This document shows, in pieces, positions 61,436-64,000 of a stretch of 64,000 nucleotides of DNA. This DNA is from Laceyella sacchari (GTDB lineage Bacteria > Bacillota > Bacilli > Thermoactinomycetales > Thermoactinomycetaceae). The translations under genes were made by a program, and so were the position numbers. The notes under the pieces are model-generated. The model searched no databases, was not told where the DNA came from, and saw only the letters and a list, made by a program, of their open reading frames with translations. The stretch is taken from NCBI RefSeq assembly GCF_004343255.1, contig NZ_SMDD01000002.1:558001-622000 (forward strand), read 5' to 3'. Numbering within the stretch: the first letter of the stretch is position 1; every line of letters starts with the position of its first letter.

Positions 61436-62184
61436 CTTTAAGTGATTAGATGAATTAAATGTGATTAGCACTAACTAATGTTACTATGCTTTTCCCCTGA
61501 TCTCCTTCCTTTAAGTGATTAGATGAATTAAATGTGATTAGCACGTGGCAAAGGCCGGAGCTACAAACATATTTCACCAGATCTTTAAGTGATTAGATGA
61601 ATTAAATGTGATTAGCACTCTTTCTTCCGTTTCGTCCATACACTTCATCAAGTTGCTTTAAGTGATTAGATGAATTAAATGTGATTAGCACTTGGCGGGG
61701 CGAATCGATGTCATCACCTTTAAGTGATTAGATGAATTAAATGTGATTAGCACAAGAAGGCCCGGTTAGGGCTTACGACCACAAAAGCGAACTTTAAGTG
61801 ATTAGATGAATTAAATGTGATTAGCACCGATGCCAGGCGCTACGGAGATGATTGGGGATCGGACTTTAAGTGATTAGATGAATTAAATGTGATTAGCACG
61901 ACTCCTTAGTGAAACCATCAGAAGATTCTCCGATCTTTAAGTGATTAGATGAATTAAATGTGATTAGCACGCTGTAACCAAGGATAACCACGTAGCATCT
62001 GGATTGATTCACCTTTAAGTGATTAGATGAATTAAATGTGATTAGCACGATGCCCTCTGTCAACTCAGTTGTAGGCTCAGGACTGGCTTTAAGTGATTAG
62101 ATGAATTAAATGTGATTAGCACATATTTGACTGGCTCCCTCTTCCACGAGTTGAAAGAAACTACTTTAAGTGATTAGATGAATT
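61436..62184 (+). CRISPR. type V-B CRISPR array, 10 spacers
   Basis: Ten identical 36-nt repeats (CTTTAAGTGATTAGATG at the 5' side, GTGATTAGCAC at the 3' side) start at 61436, 61509, 61583, 61656, 61718, 61792, 61864, 61935, 62013 and 62087; a truncated one (first 21 nt) starts at 62164. Spacers are 37, 38, 37, 26, 38, 36, 35, 42, 38 and 41 nt. The repeat 3' end TTAGCAC matches the Cas12b repeat pattern and fixes transcription as plus, each spacer following GCAC. No spacer matches elsewhere in the window by eye. Confidence 0.98.
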
Positions 62185-62288
62185 TTTCGTTTAGTTTCTA
62201 CCCCTACTGAACGCGTTGCCGCTTATAGTCACTGGATAGACACAAATGATAGCTCCTTGGAGTCATGTGGGTGTTTTGGATACCGCTT

Positions 62289-62294
62289 TATAAT
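62289..62294 (+). promoter_or_regulatory. -10 element of the PepSY gene
   Basis: TATAAT 45 bases before the GTG start. No good -35 is visible at normal spacing. Confidence 0.35.
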
Positions 62295-62338
62295 CGAGTA
62301 GGCATTCCTGCATGATTGAGAAGACAGGAGGAGAATCA

Positions 62339-63658
62339 GTGTCTACCACAGTTCACAAACCTCAGCGGTTGACGCAGTTGATTTGGCGTTGGCATTTTTA
62401 TGCGGGGATTATTTTCGCCCCGTTTATTGTGATGTTATCTATTACCGGCGCGGTGTATTTGTTTAAGCCGCAATTGGAGGATTGGCTTTATCGGGATGAT
62501 TACTATATTCAGGAACCTCAGAAGCAAAACGGCAAGTTGACGCCATCCATGCAGGTGGAGGCGGTGCGTAAGGTATACCCCAATGGACAAATCACGAGCT
62601 ATCGGCCAAGTGATGAGCCGAATCGGACAGCCGAAGTCGGGGTGATGGACAAGGGGCAGGCGATAACAGTGTTCGTCAATCCCTATTCGGGCCGTGTTGT
62701 CGGTGAGATCAAGGAAGAAGAGCGGTTGTTGGAGAAGGTCGAGATGTTGCACGGTGAGCTGATGATGGGGACGATGGGTGACCGGTTGGTGGAGCTGGCT
62801 GCCTGCTGGGCGATGATCCTGATCATCACAGGCCTGTATCTGTGGTGGCCCAAGGAAAAAACGATCCGCGGTGTGTTGGTTCCGCGTTTGACCAAAGGCG
62901 GGCGGATCTTCCGGCGCGATGCCCATGCCGTCACCGGCGTTTGGTTATCTGGATTTGCGATTTTGCTGATCTTGACGGGGTTGCCATGGTCTGGCGTGGC
63001 CGGGGATTTAATAAGCAAATTGGCGACGTCCACTCATACGGGATACCCAGCGTTTGCATTTGTAGGCGGACCCAAGCCGGAATCCGCCAAACCGACCAAA
63101 CAAGTCGCCGATGTACCTTGGGCAGCGGAAAAGGTGCCCGTCCCAGAGTCATCCGGTGAGGCGACTCCCTTGTCCTTGGAACGAGTGATGGCGATTGCCA
63201 GAGCGAACCAAGTGGCCTCTGGTTACACGGTGTCGTTGTCAGCTGACAAACCAGAAGATGAAAAGGTGTTGCACATTGATCAGTACAGCGGGAAGGTGTT
63301 GGTTCATGTCGGGTTTTCCGATTATGGCTGGATGGCCAAAGCGATTTCCATCGGCATTGCCTTACATGAAGGCCGTTACTTTGGCTTGCCGAACCAAGTG
63401 ATCGGGCTGGTGGTTTGTCTTGGCTTGGTAGCGGTGGCGATCAGCGGCCTGGTGATGTGGTGGAAACGGAGGCCGCGCGGCAAGTTGGGCGCACCTGCTC
63501 TGCCCAAGGACGCCAAGTTGACGAGGGGACTGACAGCTATTGTTATTGGCCTGGGGCTTCTGATGCCGCTGGCCGGATTGTCGTTGTTGGTTGTTTTCAT
63601 GGTGGATAGACTGATTGTTAAAAGGTTGCCTGTTGTCCAACGGTGGTTGGATGCATAG
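62339..63658 (+). CDS. PepSY-associated transmembrane protein
   Basis: 439 residues from GTG 62339 (AGGAGGAG upstream). Membrane helices near 15-38, 145-165, 200-222, 350-375 and 405-430. PepSY-type extracytoplasmic segments lie between (VRKVYPNGQITSYRPSDE; YSGKVLVHVGF). HxY/H residues at WRWHFYAG, ALHEGRYFG and MLHGEL fit the iron-uptake-linked PepSY_TM family (possible heme or ferric reductase role). Substrate unknown. GC higher than the CRISPR locus. Confidence 0.85.
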   Translation: MSTTVHKPQRLTQLIWRWHFYAGIIFAPFIVMLSITGAVYLFKPQLEDWLYRDDYYIQEPQKQNGKLTPSMQVEAVRKVYPNGQITSYRPSDEPNRTAEVGVMDKGQAITVFVNPYSGRVVGEIKEEERLLEKVEMLHGELMMGTMGDRLVELAACWAMILIITGLYLWWPKEKTIRGVLVPRLTKGGRIFRRDAHAVTGVWLSGFAILLILTGLPWSGVAGDLISKLATSTHTGYPAFAFVGGPKPESAKPTKQVADVPWAAEKVPVPESSGEATPLSLERVMAIARANQVASGYTVSLSADKPEDEKVLHIDQYSGKVLVHVGFSDYGWMAKAISIGIALHEGRYFGLPNQVIGLVVCLGLVAVAISGLVMWWKRRPRGKLGAPALPKDAKLTRGLTAIVIGLGLLMPLAGLSLLVVFMVDRLIVKRLPVVQRWLDA

Positions 63659-63707
63659 GCTTGAACAATTTAGAAATTTTTTTGGCTTAAGGATGCCGCT
63701 TGCAAAC

Positions 63708-63749
63708 AAGGCACCGCCTCCTGTATTTAAACGGGGGGCGGTGCCTTTT
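63708..63749. terminator. bidirectional terminator after the PepSY gene
   Basis: 11-bp arms (63708-63718 with 63737-63747) then TTTTG on plus; on minus TTGTTTGC. Shared with the convergent partial gene. Confidence 0.8.
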
Positions 63750-63766
63750 GTCGTGTGCTTCGCTGC

Positions 63767-64000
63767 TTACTTTACGAGCGACTTGATATTGCCATCATAC
63801 AAGTGATAAGTTTGGCGTTTTCCACTTTTGCGATATTTTTTCGCACCTGATTCAAAGCTGACATAGAGCTGGTTGCCAACTTGCACCATTTCTTCTGACA
63901 TGGAAAACATCATCACCGACGGACCATGTTTTCCATCGTTTCGTTGTGCATATTCATATGCCTTTTCTTGCGGAACTGAACGGTAGATCATTGGCCATTC
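63767..64000 (-). CDS. C-terminal part of an unknown protein, cut by the window edge
   Basis: 77 codons remain, open to the edge (EWPMIYRSVPQEKAYEY at the visible start). Soluble, rich in Lys, Tyr and Ser (VGNQLYVSFESGAKKYRKS), ending GNIKSLVK. Not recognised. Confidence 0.65.
   Translation of the reverse strand, partial: EWPMIYRSVPQEKAYEYAQRNDGKHGPSVMMFSMSEEMVQVGNQLYVSFESGAKKYRKSGKRQTYHLYDGNIKSLVK

Overview
The window is chromosomal DNA from a spore-forming, moderately GC-rich Firmicute, spanning the replication origin. Gene order (rpmH-dnaA-dnaN-yaaA-recF-remB-gyrB-gyrA on one side, rnpA-yidD-yidC-jag-mnmE-mnmG-rsmG-noc-soj-spo0J on the other), the WalRK operon, GdpP, YyaC and the Soj/Spo0J/Noc set place it among the Bacillales. 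The 1090-residue Cas12b closely resembles, from memory, the Laceyella (Thermoactinomycetaceae) Cas12b. Laceyella is therefore the best guess, but I ran no search.

Layout. 230-8334 (+): walR-walK-walH-walI-walJ, htrA, a CxxH/CxxC protein and rlmH. Compared with Bacillus subtilis as I remember it, this block is inverted relative to purA/dnaB and runs head-on to the fork leaving oriC. 8532-18085 (-): purA, dnaB, rplI, gdpP, yybS, a MazG-like gene, rpsR-ssb-rpsF, ychF and a DUF951 gene. 18364-25111: yyaC (+), a class V aminotransferase, spo0J/parB, a soj gene split by a group II intron, and noc, with two parS sites. 25441-28269 (+): a chromosomal ParM-like actin and a large acidic, Gln/Glu-rich protein. 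28338-34945 (-): rsmG, mnmG, mnmE, jag, yidC, yidD, rnpA, rpmH. 34946-37243: oriC, with DnaA boxes on both sides of dnaA. 37244-52312: dnaN to gyrA, yaaC (-), guaB, dacA, pdxS-pdxT, T-box-serS, tRNA-Ser(UGA). 52626-62184: an AT-richer accessory segment with small lipoproteins and membrane proteins, a frameshifted lipoprotein gene, and a complete type V-B CRISPR-Cas locus (cas12b, cas4-cas1 fusion, cas2, tracrRNA, leader, 10-spacer array). 62339-64000: a PepSY membrane protein and the end of an unknown gene.

Three things stand out. (1) The group II intron sits exactly between two codons of the Walker A motif of soj. Its encoded maturase is open over 453 codons but has lost the recognisable catalytic residues of reverse transcriptase (WNRY in place of YADD, Ala in place of the motif-3 Asp, no PQGG). 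It looks like a splicing-only maturase on which a chromosome-segregation ATPase depends. (2) A ParM-like actin plus a low-complexity partner lies beside noc and a perfect parS palindrome, and may be an undescribed chromosomal filament system. (3) The type V-B locus is complete. The tracrRNA can be read from sequence: promoter, two separated anti-repeats and a terminator. The array contains one unusually short spacer.
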